NCBI RefSeq assembly: GCF_003614185.1
Contig: NZ_KZ987724.1
Coordinates: 1,544,633 to 1,608,632 of the forward strand
Source of the DNA: Paenibacillus aceti
Lineage (GTDB): Bacteria; Bacillota; Bacilli; Paenibacillales; Paenibacillaceae
Length of the DNA stretch: 64,000 nucleotides
Direction: 5' to 3'
Numbering within the stretch: the first letter of the stretch is position 1; every line of letters starts with the position of its first letter. The notes under the pieces were generated by a model. The model was not told the origin of the DNA. It was given only the letters and a program-made list of their open reading frames with translations, and searched no databases. Positions 18,796 through 27,676 of this stretch are shown here, piece after piece. Position numbers and translations under genes: made by a program.

Positions 18796-19927
18796 TTATG
18801 AGACCAGCTCGAAATCCTTCATATATTTTCGGAAACCTTCGACGATTTCTTTTGAATGAGTATGGTGCAAATAATGTCCTCCATCCAGTTTTATGACTGC
18901 ACCATGAACAGAATCCGTGGCTTGCTCTTCATGCAAAGGAATCCATCCTTTCACGTCAGCATTCTCTGCTTGTACGAAGAGGATAAGCGGAAGCTCCTTA
19001 GGGAATTTCAAAGGCTCAGCCGCTTTAAAATTTGTATAGATATGCTCCATTTCATTCATCATGCTGGAATTATATAAATTTTTGAACATAATCATTCTCA
19101 TTTGTTTTTTCGTTTCGTCATCGAATGGTAGTCCCTCATAGGGGTCTCCACTTAATTTGATTAGCAATCTGGCTAGAACTGATTTTTCAAGAAAACTAGG
19201 ACTGTGAGAACGATCTGCCTTGAAGAACCGCTCAAATATACGCTTCTGATCCTCTGCGGAAATGCCGATGCCTTTATCACTTATTCGGACAATCACGTTC
19301 CTTGTATCTTGTTCGAGGCTGACTTGAATCACACCGTCCTCCGGGGAAAATTTGATGCTATTGCTGAGTATATTGGTCCATACCTGATTTAACTGGTCAT
19401 GGTCAGCGTTGATATGAACTGCGCTTAAGTTTAGCTCAAAATGAATGCGGCGTGCCGCCCATTGCGGCTGAATCGCCACGATAACCCGCCTTATTTGTTC
19501 ATCAAGACTAAATCTAGTCAGCCTCAGCTGCTGTGACTACGATTCAAGCAAGCTTAGCTTCAGCAGGCTATCACTCAACTTGGACATTCGCTCCGCTTCA
19601 GCGATGATAATATCAAGATAACGGCTTCGTTCATGGTCCGGGATAGCTACATGCTTGAGCGCTTTCGCATAACCGGATATGGAGGTAAGCGGCGAGCCAA
19701 TGTGCCCAGTTCACCTTTTTGCTTAATATTCAATTCAACATTGAAATCTCCGGCTGCTATCTGTTTAGTCGCTTTTGTCATCTTCTTGATCAGTCTTACC
19801 AGGAAGATGGAGGCGACCAAGATGAACAGACTACCTGCTATTAATGAATAGGCGATAAAAGAAGATAACCATTTTATGCAAGCTCACGAATGTTCGTATC
19901 GTCATCGGCAACCAGTATAGTGGGCAT
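18796..19927 (-). pseudogene. Chimeric relic: response regulator start, decayed histidine kinase, hydrolase 3' part
   Basis: Reading the minus strand from 19927: MPTILVADDDTNIRELA then TAA (19874), the first 17 residues of an OmpR-type regulator with a GAGAGAGAGG site. Next comes a histidine kinase piece (SFIAYSLIAGSLFILVASIF, HAMP IAAGDFNVELNIKQKGELGT), an internal deletion with frame change, the dimerisation part (LTSISGYAKAL, ISEAERMSKLSDSLLKL-like) ending in a TAG at about 19528, and then the ATPase domain (LNQVWTNILSNSIKFSPEDG; ISDKGIGISAEDQKRIFERF). After FFKADRSHS the frame passes directly into the C-terminal half of an alpha/beta hydrolase, which keeps the late catalytic region GGHYLHHTHSKEIVEGFRKY but has no nucleophile elbow. 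At least three deletions and one nonsense change are needed, so the 227-codon frame from 19479 is not a real gene. Confidence 0.75.
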
Positions 19928-20016
19928 CGGTTTCCTCTCTCTCTGTGTTCATCCCGGTACTGAAAACCGACTATTTGAACACGCATTTTATAGTCTGGCA
20001 GCAATCCAAGTTCAAT

Positions 20017-20976
20017 CTAGTTACCCCATGCCGCGCGGATGCTCTCGGCCTCTCTCACCATTCGCTCGATCAGCTGCGATACTGTCGGAATATCGTGAAT
20101 CATGCCTGTCACCTGTCCTGCCCAGCCGAAGCCTTCCTCCTTGACGCCGTCATAAATCCAGCGGCGGTTGGCCTCACCACCGATATAGTCTTTGAGCGCT
20201 TCATATGTAGGCGTTACGCGTTCAATCTCCAGGACTCGGTCGATATAGTCGTTACGCAATACTCTGGCCGGATAACCGATCGAACGTTTAATGATGACCG
20301 TATCCGTCTCCGAGCTCTCAAGCAGCGCTTTTTTATAGGATGCGGATGCATTCACACATTCCATAGTAGCGATGAAGCGCGTCCCCATCTCGATCCCCTG
20401 TGCTCCCAGCGCATGAGCTGCCATCCAGCCGCGGCCGTCCCCGATTCCACCTGAGGCAATAACAGGGATGCGAACAGCATCGACGACCTGAGGCACCAGC
20501 ACCATTGTCCCGACATCGTCACGTCCCAGATGCCCTCCTCCTTCCTGCCCGACGACGATGACTGCGGAGGCACCGAGTTGCTCGGCCTTTTGCGCCTGTC
20601 TACGCGAAGAGACGAGTACCATCGTTTTAATCTTCGCCGATTGTAATTTGTTCAGAATCCCGGAAGGATTGCCCCCGGTTATGCTTACTACAGACACTTT
20701 CTCCTCCATCGCCACCGCCAAGTGATCTTCATAAGCGGCATCATGCATCCCGATGGCAAAATTAACCCCAAACGGCCGATCGGTAAGCATGCGTGCCCGC
20801 TGGATTTCCCGGCGCAGGGCCGCGGCATCAGGAAGGCTCATCGCGGTAATCTGGCCCAAGCCTCCCGCATTCGAGACTGCCGCAGCCAGATCTGAGTAGG
20901 CCAAGTAAGCGAGCCCCCCTTGGATTATCGGATATTTAATATGTAGTAGCTCCGTTATACTTGTGCCCCATTTCAT
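20017..20976 (-). CDS. FMN-dependent nitronate monooxygenase / FabK-type enoyl reductase family protein
   Basis: 319 aa from the ATG at 20976, six bases after GGAGGGG; the ATG at 20982 abuts that site. TIM-barrel flavoprotein: YPIIQGGLAYLAYSDLAAAV, the loop GQEGGGHLG with the conserved His, and the FMN-phosphate region ASGGIGDGRG then GTRFIAT. Nitronate monooxygenase and the enoyl-ACP reductase FabK share this fold and motifs. As the last gene of a run with ligase, thiolase, ketoreductase and hydratases, a FabK-like enoyl reductase role fits the context better. It lies 36 bases after ecfT. Sequence alone does not separate the two activities. Confidence 0.8.
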   Translation of the reverse strand: MKWGTSITELLHIKYPIIQGGLAYLAYSDLAAAVSNAGGLGQITAMSLPDAAALRREIQRARMLTDRPFGVNFAIGMHDAAYEDHLAVAMEEKVSVVSITGGNPSGILNKLQSAKIKTMVLVSSRRQAQKAEQLGASAVIVVGQEGGGHLGRDDVGTMVLVPQVVDAVRIPVIASGGIGDGRGWMAAHALGAQGIEMGTRFIATMECVNASASYKKALLESSETDTVIIKRSIGYPARVLRNDYIDRVLEIERVTPTYEALKDYIGGEANRRWIYDGVKEEGFGWAGQVTGMIHDIPTVSQLIERMVREAESIRAAWGN

Positions 20977-21012
20977 CCTCATCCCCTCCTTTATCCTAGC
21001 ATAGGTAGCTCA

Positions 21013-21801
21013 CTATAATAACATCAGCATAATCGCAAATGCAATCGCTAGTCCACCCGCGCAATAATCGAGGCGTGTCAGCCTTAACTGCCGATAGGCG
21101 GTTCTACCCTTGCCCTTGCCATAAGCCCGCGCATCGATCGCCAGCGTCAGCTGTTCGGCCCGCTGTACCGTCGCGAAGATCAGAGGAACAAGAATCGGAA
21201 TGTAAGCGAAGAAGCGTCTCGGCGGCTTCACCGCATGGATATCATAGCCTCTGGCCTGCTGCGCCTGAATGATCCGCTCCAGCTCCTGTCGGATCGTCGG
21301 AATGAAGCGGATAGCAATCGCGATCATCAGGGAGAATTGCTCCACCGGCAGATGGAAGCGGGAGAGCGGCGACAGCAGCCTGTCCAGCCCCTGTGCCAGA
21401 GATAGCGGCTTGGTCGTCAGGGTCAGCACTGAGGCGAGTTGAATGAGTAGAATGATCCGGAGCACGAACCACGCTCCGTTCTGTAGACCTCCGACAGTCA
21501 CATGAATGAAGGACCAGGACCAGATGATGGTTCCGTCAGTAGTGAAGGCATGATATAGAAAAGTAAAGGCCAGAATCAACGAGATCGGCCGCAGCCCTCC
21601 CCAGTACATGCGCAGCGGGATTCTGGTCGAGACCAGCACCGCCAGTACAAAGAGCACTGCGAGCATGTATCCGGTCAAGCTGTGGAGCAGCATGAAGCTC
21701 AGCATAATAAGCATCATCGACAGAAGCTTGACCCTCGGATCGAGACGATGCCAGATGGAATCCATCTCCACATACTGTCCTAACAGGATATTATTCGTCA
21801 T
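21013..21801 (-). CDS. ecfT: Energy-coupling factor transporter transmembrane protein EcfT
   Basis: 262 aa from the ATG at 21801, which overlaps the ecfA2 stop by ATGA and has GGAGAGGTG upstream. About five or six membrane segments. The two coupling motifs of EcfT proteins are present: AQQARGYD near residue 180 and AIDARAYG near 220, which bind the two ATPases. With EcfA1 and EcfA2 it forms the energising module that drives an S component, here most likely BioY at the head of the same operon. Confidence 0.93.
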   Translation of the reverse strand: MTNNILLGQYVEMDSIWHRLDPRVKLLSMMLIMLSFMLLHSLTGYMLAVLFVLAVLVSTRIPLRMYWGGLRPISLILAFTFLYHAFTTDGTIIWSWSFIHVTVGGLQNGAWFVLRIILLIQLASVLTLTTKPLSLAQGLDRLLSPLSRFHLPVEQFSLMIAIAIRFIPTIRQELERIIQAQQARGYDIHAVKPPRRFFAYIPILVPLIFATVQRAEQLTLAIDARAYGKGKGRTAYRQLRLTRLDYCAGGLAIAFAIMLMLL

Positions 21802-22652
21802 GCAAGCACACCTCTCCTCTGCCAAATCGGCGCTAGCGCTTGAATAATATCGCCCTCCCGGCAGCTGGCTACTTCAATCCTCTGTCCGCATAATTCCTCC
21901 GTCAGCCTAAGGAGTTGCACTGGCTCTGGCAAGGGTAGTCCGGCCCTCTCCAGCAGCTCTGGCTTCTCGAAGAATAAAATACGAGCTGATTCATGTCCTC
22001 GTAAACGTCCTTCATGAAATACCATCACTTCATCCGAATACTCGGCCACATCCTCCATCTGATGGGAGATGCAGAGTAGCGTGCGGTTGTCTTGCTGCTG
22101 CCACGCTTTCAGCATGCGCAGCATGGCCGCCCGGTTCACCGGGTCAAGTCCGGCCGTCGGTTCATCGACGATCAGCAGTCCCGGATTCATCAGCAGCACC
22201 GACGCAATGGCGACGAGCCGCTTCTGCCCCCCGCTTAACTGCAAGGGAGAGAGGGGAAGAATCTCCCTTTGTAGCCCCATCTGCGGCAGAATCTGCTCAA
22301 TCGCCTGCTTGATCTGCCCGCTCGAATACCCAAGCATCTTCGGGGCGAAGGCCAGCTCTTTATAGACCGTCGTCTCGAACAGCTGATGCTCGGGATATTG
22401 GAACACGAAGCCAATATCAGGAATCACCTTGACCTGTCCCTTGGTATCTCTGGGAACAGGCTGTCCATCGATCAGATAATCTCCTTGGAAGTCGGGTATC
22501 AGCCCCTTCAAGGTTTTGACGAATGTAGACTTCCCGGCGCCGGTATGACCGATAATAGAAATCCAGCGTCCTTCCTCTATCCTGCAATCGATATTGCTCA
22601 GAGCGCTGCGCCCGGAGTAATTCACATTTACCTGTCTTAGTTCATAGACCAT
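21798..22652 (-). CDS. ecfA2: Energy-coupling factor transporter ATPase EcfA2
   Basis: 284 aa from the ATG at 22652, which overlaps the end of ecfA1; the frame also has an upstream TTG at 22676. Walker A GHTGAGKST, Q loop FVFQYPEHQLFE, signature LSGGQKRLVAIA, Walker B LLIVDEPTAGLD, and switch His in CISHQMED. It pairs with EcfA1 and couples ATP hydrolysis to EcfT. The AAGGAG site lies rather far (14 bases) from the ATG, so the start is less certain. Confidence 0.92.
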   Translation of the reverse strand: MVYELRQVNVNYSGRSALSNIDCRIEEGRWISIIGHTGAGKSTFVKTLKGLIPDFQGDYLIDGQPVPRDTKGQVKVIPDIGFVFQYPEHQLFETTVYKELAFAPKMLGYSSGQIKQAIEQILPQMGLQREILPLSPLQLSGGQKRLVAIASVLLMNPGLLIVDEPTAGLDPVNRAAMLRMLKAWQQQDNRTLLCISHQMEDVAEYSDEVMVFHEGRLRGHESARILFFEKPELLERAGLPLPEPVQLLRLTEELCGQRIEVASCREGDIIQALAPIWQRRGVLA

Positions 22653-23437
22653 TGGGAACGAAGCATCTCCTTCCAATCTGCAGACAGCTGCGCTTGGGGC
22701 GCCAGCGTTCGATGGAGCCGAACGGCAAAGGGCAGCTCCAATTCATAATCGGCAACGGCCATCGTGTCAAAAAAGGCCGCCGGATCGCCGTCATACTCCA
22801 GCCGCCCTTGATGAATCAACAATAAGCGCAAGGCAGAGAGAGCTTCCTCCATATGATGAGTGATATGAATGATCGTCATCCCCTGGCGGTGCAGCTCATG
22901 CATAATGGACAGCATTTCCTTCCTTCCCTGCGGGTCAAGCATCGAGGTGGCTTCATCAAAAATGATAATACGAGGACGCATCGCCAGTACAGCAGCGATG
23001 GCCACCTTCTGCTTCTGACCCCCGGATAGCTGATGCGGTGCCGCGTCCTCATAGCCTTCCATTCGCACGGCTCGCAGAGCTTGATCCGCCCGAGCGCGCA
23101 TCTCTTCCCTCGGCACACGGATATTCTCCAAGCCGAATATGATTTCATCTAGGACGGAAGCTGTAATGAATTGATTCTCCGGATTCTGGAATACGAAGCC
23201 GATTTGCTCCCGGATCATGGCCAGCTCCGCCGGATTGGCAGTGTCCAGCCCCCGGTAAGTCACACGCCCTCCCCTCGGAAGCAGCAGCCCATCCATCAAT
23301 TGGGCGAGGGTCGATTTCCCGCAGCCATTAGCACCGACGATGGCGACGAATTCGCCTTCTTCAATCGAGAAGCTTATATGATCTATAACAGGCTGGCGTT
23401 TCTGATAATAAAAAAACACCTGATCAAATCTGAGCAT
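22637..23437 (-). CDS. ecfA1: Energy-coupling factor transporter ATPase EcfA1
   Basis: 266 aa. Walker A GANGCGKST, Q loop FVFQNPENQFI, signature LSGGQKQKVAIA, Walker B IIIFDEATSMLDP, switch His ITHHMEE. The start overlaps the end of the ketoreductase gene by 14 bases, so translation is likely coupled. It forms the asymmetric ATPase pair with EcfA2. Confidence 0.93.
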   Translation of the reverse strand: MLRFDQVFFYYQKRQPVIDHISFSIEEGEFVAIVGANGCGKSTLAQLMDGLLLPRGGRVTYRGLDTANPAELAMIREQIGFVFQNPENQFITASVLDEIIFGLENIRVPREEMRARADQALRAVRMEGYEDAAPHQLSGGQKQKVAIAAVLAMRPRIIIFDEATSMLDPQGRKEMLSIMHELHRQGMTIIHITHHMEEALSALRLLLIHQGRLEYDGDPAAFFDTMAVADYELELPFAVRLHRTLAPQAQLSADWKEMLRSQWSMN

Positions 23438-24266
23438 CCTCTTCCTCTCTCTCCTTTAACCCCTGCCGCCAAGCTGTGAAGAACGATTCCGGGCCTTCCG
23501 TGGAAAAGTCGATCCTCGGTTTTTCCCAGCGACAGATCCTCGAACCGTTCACCCCGAATATTTCCCCGGTCAGCTCCTGATCCGGCTGGACAAGCAGCGC
23601 AGCTGCAAATCGGGCCACATCCTCGGCTTCGCCTACCTCCCAAAATACCGGAAACGGCTCTTGGCGCATGGCGTATTTCTCCCTGATCCGCTCGATCACC
23701 GGTCTTGTCATATCCGTTAAGGCAGCCGGCGAAATCGCGTTCACTCGTATCTTCTGCCGTCGCAGCTCAGCTGCCAGCGTCCATACGATGCCTAGCATCC
23801 CCGCTTTGGCCGCGCTGTAGTTCACTTGGCCCACAGAGCCCTGGCAGCCGGCTGTCGAAGTCATTAGTAGAATATCTCCTCCACGCTCATCAAAATGAGG
23901 GAGTACCCGCTGGATACAGTAAAATGCAGCGTTCAAATGCACATTCAGTACCGCTTGCCACTCTTCATCCGTCATCTCAAGACATCTGCGATCCCGTACG
24001 ATCCCGGCATTGTGGATCAAAACGTCAATGAACTCGAATTTGGCAGTGACTGCGTCCACCATCGCCGTTACCGCAGAGGCATCTGCAATATCGGCGCAAT
24101 AGCCCATCGCCTCACCTCCGGATTCATGGATCTCCCGCACCACTTCATCGATGAGCCTTTGCTTCGTGCCGTTTACGATTACTCGGTAGCCCTCTTGCCC
24201 CAATTGCAGCGCGATACAGCGGCCAATGCCGCGGGTAGCGCCCGTAATTATAGCCGTCCTGGTCAT
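23424..24266 (-). CDS. Short-chain dehydrogenase/reductase (FabG-like 3-ketoacyl reductase)
   Basis: 280 aa. Rossmann motif TGATRGIG at residues 8-15, NAG at 86-88, and the catalytic triad Ser137, Tyr150, Lys154 (YSAAK). This matches the FabG/PhaB class that reduces 3-ketoacyl thioesters with NAD(P)H. The tail after residue 240 is about 30 residues longer than usual for FabG and ends inside ecfA1. Its start overlaps the stop of the upstream MaoC gene by one base. In this operon it would reduce the thiolase product. Confidence 0.9.
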   Translation of the reverse strand: MTRTAIITGATRGIGRCIALQLGQEGYRVIVNGTKQRLIDEVVREIHESGGEAMGYCADIADASAVTAMVDAVTAKFEFIDVLIHNAGIVRDRRCLEMTDEEWQAVLNVHLNAAFYCIQRVLPHFDERGGDILLMTSTAGCQGSVGQVNYSAAKAGMLGIVWTLAAELRRQKIRVNAISPAALTDMTRPVIERIREKYAMRQEPFPVFWEVGEAEDVARFAAALLVQPDQELTGEIFGVNGSRICRWEKPRIDFSTEGPESFFTAWRQGLKEREEEDAQI

Positions 24267-24640
24267 CAGAATCCCCCTTTCACCGATTTCACAGCAAAGC
24301 TTCCAGTCGCGATCACCTCGCCATGTTCTGAAGTAACCTTAACATCGACTTGTTCTCCACATTCTACAAACTCGAAATTCGCGATGGTATCCTGTAGAAG
24401 CGGCCTTTGGAATCTCATACTGCTGGCTGAAATCCAGGGCAACTGATGCTCTGCCAGACTCGCCAAATCCAGATTCGCCAAGTATAGAGACTGCGCAAGC
24501 CCCATTACATACATTCCGTGCGCAATAGGCCGCTCGTATCCCGCTTCCGCAGCCGCTGCATGATCGAGATGGATCGCCGCCATATCCCCGGAAGCCTCCG
24601 CATATTGGCGGATCGCCGCTGCTGTAATCCATTTCCTCAT
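24266..24640 (-). CDS. MaoC-like (R)-specific enoyl-CoA hydratase
   Basis: 124 aa, a single hotdog domain. The hydratase motif is present as YAEASGDMAAIHLDHAAA, then IAHGMYVMG, with the catalytic pair Asp19 and His24. Family members interconvert (R)-3-hydroxyacyl and trans-2-enoyl thioesters. ATGA overlap with the upstream gene. It probably forms a two-protein dehydratase with the neighbour at 24637-25017, as seen for split MaoC/FAS1-like dehydratases. Confidence 0.88.
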   Translation of the reverse strand: MRKWITAAAIRQYAEASGDMAAIHLDHAAAAEAGYERPIAHGMYVMGLAQSLYLANLDLASLAEHQLPWISASSMRFQRPLLQDTIANFEFVECGEQVDVKVTSEHGEVIATGSFAVKSVKGGF

Positions 24641-25017
24641 GCTTCATCACCTACCCCAATAAGCACCGTTTCAGCTGTAACGATAAGGCTGCCGTCACAT
24701 TTGCAGATCAGCTTATGCGTATACAAGGTCAATCGGCTCTGCCGGCCCATCTTATGTTCCATTTTGCTTAGTGATAACTCACAATCAAGAGTCATTCCCG
24801 CAGTGATTGGCGCTTCATACCAGAATTGTTGGGAGCCATGAATCAATATGCAGTCTGCGGGAAGCCAAGGAATTTCAGCGGCTTTCCAGAAAATGATGGG
24901 CATCCCCGCCGGTGCGATGAGTAAGCCATTGATTCTCTGCAATGGAGCCTCAATGCTGCTGGCATACTCAGCGATCGACTCGGCGCTGATATGAAGTCTG
25001 CGATGCAGCCTGTTCAT
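24637..25017 (-). CDS. MaoC_N / FAS1-like dehydratase domain protein
   Basis: 126 aa hotdog-type protein lacking the D-x4-H hydratase motif. It has the FAS1-like dehydratase features APAGMPIIFWKAAEIPWLPA, ILIHGSQQFWYEAPITAGMT and a C-terminal strand TAETVLIGVG. Such non-catalytic subunits pair with a catalytic MaoC protein. The ATG at 25017 overlaps the thiolase stop, and its stop overlaps the next ATG. Confidence 0.75.
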   Translation of the reverse strand: MNRLHRRLHISAESIAEYASSIEAPLQRINGLLIAPAGMPIIFWKAAEIPWLPADCILIHGSQQFWYEAPITAGMTLDCELSLSKMEHKMGRQSRLTLYTHKLICKCDGSLIVTAETVLIGVGDEA

Positions 25018-26165
25018 AGGGGCGCCTCGACTAGTACGGCCATCCCAAGACCACCGCCAATGCCCAGTGTAGCTATCCCGTGCGTATAAGGCTTATGCAG
25101 CATCTCGGCACATAGCCGGGTGACCAGGATTGCCCCTGAGGCACCATACGGATGGCCGAGCGCGAGTGCGCCCCCTCCCGGATTGACCTTCTCCTCCGGG
25201 ATATGTAGCTCCTTCAGGGAGGCCAGCACTTGCGCGGCGAAGGCCTCGTTGAACTCGACGATATCCAGATCGTCAATGCGTAGCCGCTGCCGCTCCAGCA
25301 GCTTGCGCACGGCCGGGACAGGGCCGATGCCCAGATACTGCGGGTCTACGCCAACCACCTGGGTGTCGACGATCCGCAGGATGGGCCGCAGCTTAAGCTC
25401 GGCGCATTTCCGGCTCGACATCATCAGGACCAGAGCCGCCCCATCATTGAGCGGACATGCATTGCCTGCGGTAACCGTTCCTTCTGGCAGGAATACCGGC
25501 GGCAGCTTCTGCAGCTTGTCCAGACTCGTATCGGCTCTGGGGCATTCGTCTGCGGTGACCCGCGCCCCTCCGACCTGCAGCGGCAAGATTTCCTGCTCGA
25601 ATCTTCCCGTCTGCTGCGAGCGAACCGCCTTCTCATGGCTTCTTAAGGCGTAGCGATCCTGCTCCGCCCTGGAGATGGCGAATTTCTGCGCCACATTCTC
25701 CGCGGCTATGCCCATGTCCGGGTCGCCATAGGCAGCCGGTGTGAACTTCGCTCGCGTATACAGCCGGGGAGCTTCCGCTAACGTCCGCGGCTTGGCCATT
25801 CTCCACGGCGCCCGGCTCGTGCTCTCGACGCCGCCAGCCAGATACACGTCCCCGGCTCCGCTCTGAATAAGCCTGGCCGCGATATGTATCGCTTCAAGAC
25901 CCGAACCGCACTGTCGATCCACCGTCACGCCCGGTACAGTTACGGGCAGTCCGGCTTCCAGTGCGGCGACCCGGGCGATATTGCCGCCCGGGCCCACGAC
26001 ATTGCCGATGATACAATCGTCAATGGAGTCTGCAGGCAGACTCGTCTCTGAGACGATCTGCCGGATCAGCGGCGCCAACAATTCCTCCGGCTCCAGCTGA
26101 CTGAGCTGGCCGCCCATCCGCCCGATCGGCGTACGCTTGGCCATCACGATGACAGGCTCTAGCAT
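25014..26165 (-). CDS. Thiolase family protein (YhfS-like), second catalytic Cys replaced by Gly
   Basis: 383 aa. The nucleophile Cys86 in VDRQCGSG, NEAF and the oxyanion/base His338 in LGHPYGASGA are all present. The last motif reads ATLGIGGGLG where thiolases have CIGGG, so the acid/base Cys is Gly368 (codon GGC instead of TGC). In classic acetyl-CoA acetyltransferases that Cys activates the acetyl-CoA enolate, so normal condensation may be impaired or mechanistically different. The first bases overlap the ligase gene. Resembles YhfS of the Bacillus yhfUTS operon by position and neighbours. Expected to extend an acyl-CoA by two carbons, or to run the reverse reaction. Confidence 0.88.
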   Translation of the reverse strand: MLEPVIVMAKRTPIGRMGGQLSQLEPEELLAPLIRQIVSETSLPADSIDDCIIGNVVGPGGNIARVAALEAGLPVTVPGVTVDRQCGSGLEAIHIAARLIQSGAGDVYLAGGVESTSRAPWRMAKPRTLAEAPRLYTRAKFTPAAYGDPDMGIAAENVAQKFAISRAEQDRYALRSHEKAVRSQQTGRFEQEILPLQVGGARVTADECPRADTSLDKLQKLPPVFLPEGTVTAGNACPLNDGAALVLMMSSRKCAELKLRPILRIVDTQVVGVDPQYLGIGPVPAVRKLLERQRLRIDDLDIVEFNEAFAAQVLASLKELHIPEEKVNPGGGALALGHPYGASGAILVTRLCAEMLHKPYTHGIATLGIGGGLGMAVLVEAPL

Positions 26166-27646
26166 AGCGCTCCTCTTTTCATATATTCTTTCATAGCATG
26201 GCGAGAAATTTTCCCGCTACTCGTATAAATGAACCGCTCCACCGCGACAAGCTGCTTCGGCGCTTTATAGCTCGCCAGATGGAGACGGCAATAATCCTTG
26301 ATTTCCTCTAGGCTCAAGCGTGCTTCCCCGCTCCATTGCACGATGGCTGTGATCCGCTCTCCCCAATAAGCGTCAGGCAGCCCCATCACCATGATCTCCT
26401 GAATCGCCGGAATTTGCCGCAGCACGGCCTCCACTTCCTCGGGAAACACATTCAGCCCCCCGGAGATCATCCTGTTCCTAACGCGACCAGCCATATACAA
26501 GTACCCGTCCGTATCCACGGATGCATAGTCTCCCAGCTGGAGCCAGCCTTCCCGGAACACGGCGGCCGTCTCGGCGGGCATTTGATAATACCCCGAGAAC
26601 ATCATGCCGCTGCGGATATAGAGCTGTCCGACCGTTCCGGCTGGAACCTCACGGAACTCCTCATCGCGGATGGAGATCTCTACTCCCCGGAAGGGACGAC
26701 CTACCGACTGCGGCTTATGCTCCATCCTAACATCCATATAGCTGATGTAACTGGCCTCCGAGGAGCCATAATATTCGTACAGCCTGGCCTCGGGAAACAC
26801 ATCCATACACCTCTTTCTCGAAGCCTCCAACCATTGACCACCGGAGCTGATCAACGCCTGAATCGATGTCTGCCCAGGCTTCGCTTGCTGCAGTAACGCT
26901 TCAATCATCGTAGGCACGACGAACAGGATCATATCAGGAATCCGACGGCATAGCTGCAGTACCGCTTCAGCATCGAAATGCTCGATAATATGAAAAGTAG
27001 CCCCACTATGCAGACTCTGCATCAGGGCGAATAAAGACAAGGAATGAACGAACGGCCCCGGGGCGGAGATATGCTCCAGCCGATTCAATTGAAAAGCTTC
27101 ATTCGTCGCTGCAAAGCTAGTAATCCACGATGAATGCGTTCGTATATACCCCTTCGGCTTCCCGGTCGTCCCTGATGTGAAGCCGATGAATAACAATTCA
27201 TTGCTGTCGTCCAGATCGGCCTCCGCTTCTAACGGCGCGAGCCAGGCTTCGTAGGAGCCAATCTCCTCTTCACTGGAGAAGATCAGAATCCGTCGCTCCC
27301 CCTCTGGCACCTGCAATTTGGGGGTCTGTCCCGCTTCTATGAAAATCATGCCTGGCTGGGTTAACTGGAGAATCTCGTTCATCTCCGTCTCGCTCCACTT
27401 GGGATCGATCGGAACGGGCACACATCCTGCATATACCGCTCCCAGGAAGATCTCTACGAATTCACAGCGATTCGCTGATATAATCGCGACTTTATCATTT
27501 TTAAGTCCCTCCTGCCTTAATCCGCAGGCGATCCTCTTCATTCTCTCTACCAAAGCGGCATACGTCATACCCGTCCGATCATCAGACAAAGCCAGTCTAT
27601 CTGCATGATCGATGGCATGGCGCAGCAGCGGCTCTACCAGATTCAT
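26159..27646 (-). CDS. AMP-forming acyl-CoA synthetase (YhfT-like)
   Basis: 495 aa from the ATG at 27646, eight bases after GGGAG. ANL-superfamily motifs: FIGFTSGTTGKPKGYIRTH near residue 155, YEYYGSSEAS, LGDYASVDTDGYLYMAGR and the C-terminal lysine in SGKISRH. It activates a carboxylic acid as acyl-AMP, then CoA thioester. First of the nine tightly packed genes downstream of bioY, in the position of YhfT in Bacillus. The acid is unknown; a dicarboxylate or fatty acid feeding the pimeloyl moiety is the inferred substrate. Confidence 0.9.
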   Translation of the reverse strand: MNLVEPLLRHAIDHADRLALSDDRTGMTYAALVERMKRIACGLRQEGLKNDKVAIISANRCEFVEIFLGAVYAGCVPVPIDPKWSETEMNEILQLTQPGMIFIEAGQTPKLQVPEGERRILIFSSEEEIGSYEAWLAPLEAEADLDDSNELLFIGFTSGTTGKPKGYIRTHSSWITSFAATNEAFQLNRLEHISAPGPFVHSLSLFALMQSLHSGATFHIIEHFDAEAVLQLCRRIPDMILFVVPTMIEALLQQAKPGQTSIQALISSGGQWLEASRKRCMDVFPEARLYEYYGSSEASYISYMDVRMEHKPQSVGRPFRGVEISIRDEEFREVPAGTVGQLYIRSGMMFSGYYQMPAETAAVFREGWLQLGDYASVDTDGYLYMAGRVRNRMISGGLNVFPEEVEAVLRQIPAIQEIMVMGLPDAYWGERITAIVQWSGEARLSLEEIKDYCRLHLASYKAPKQLVAVERFIYTSSGKISRHAMKEYMKRGALC

Positions 27647-27676
27647 AACCATCACTCCCACTTCCAATTCAATCTC

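Noticed and set aside
18796-19479. 227-residue 'kinase-hydrolase' protein as a novel fusion
   Set aside because: Upstream kinase pieces, a premature TAG and frame changes show that it is the tail of a decayed gene cluster, and the hydrolase half lacks its nucleophile region.
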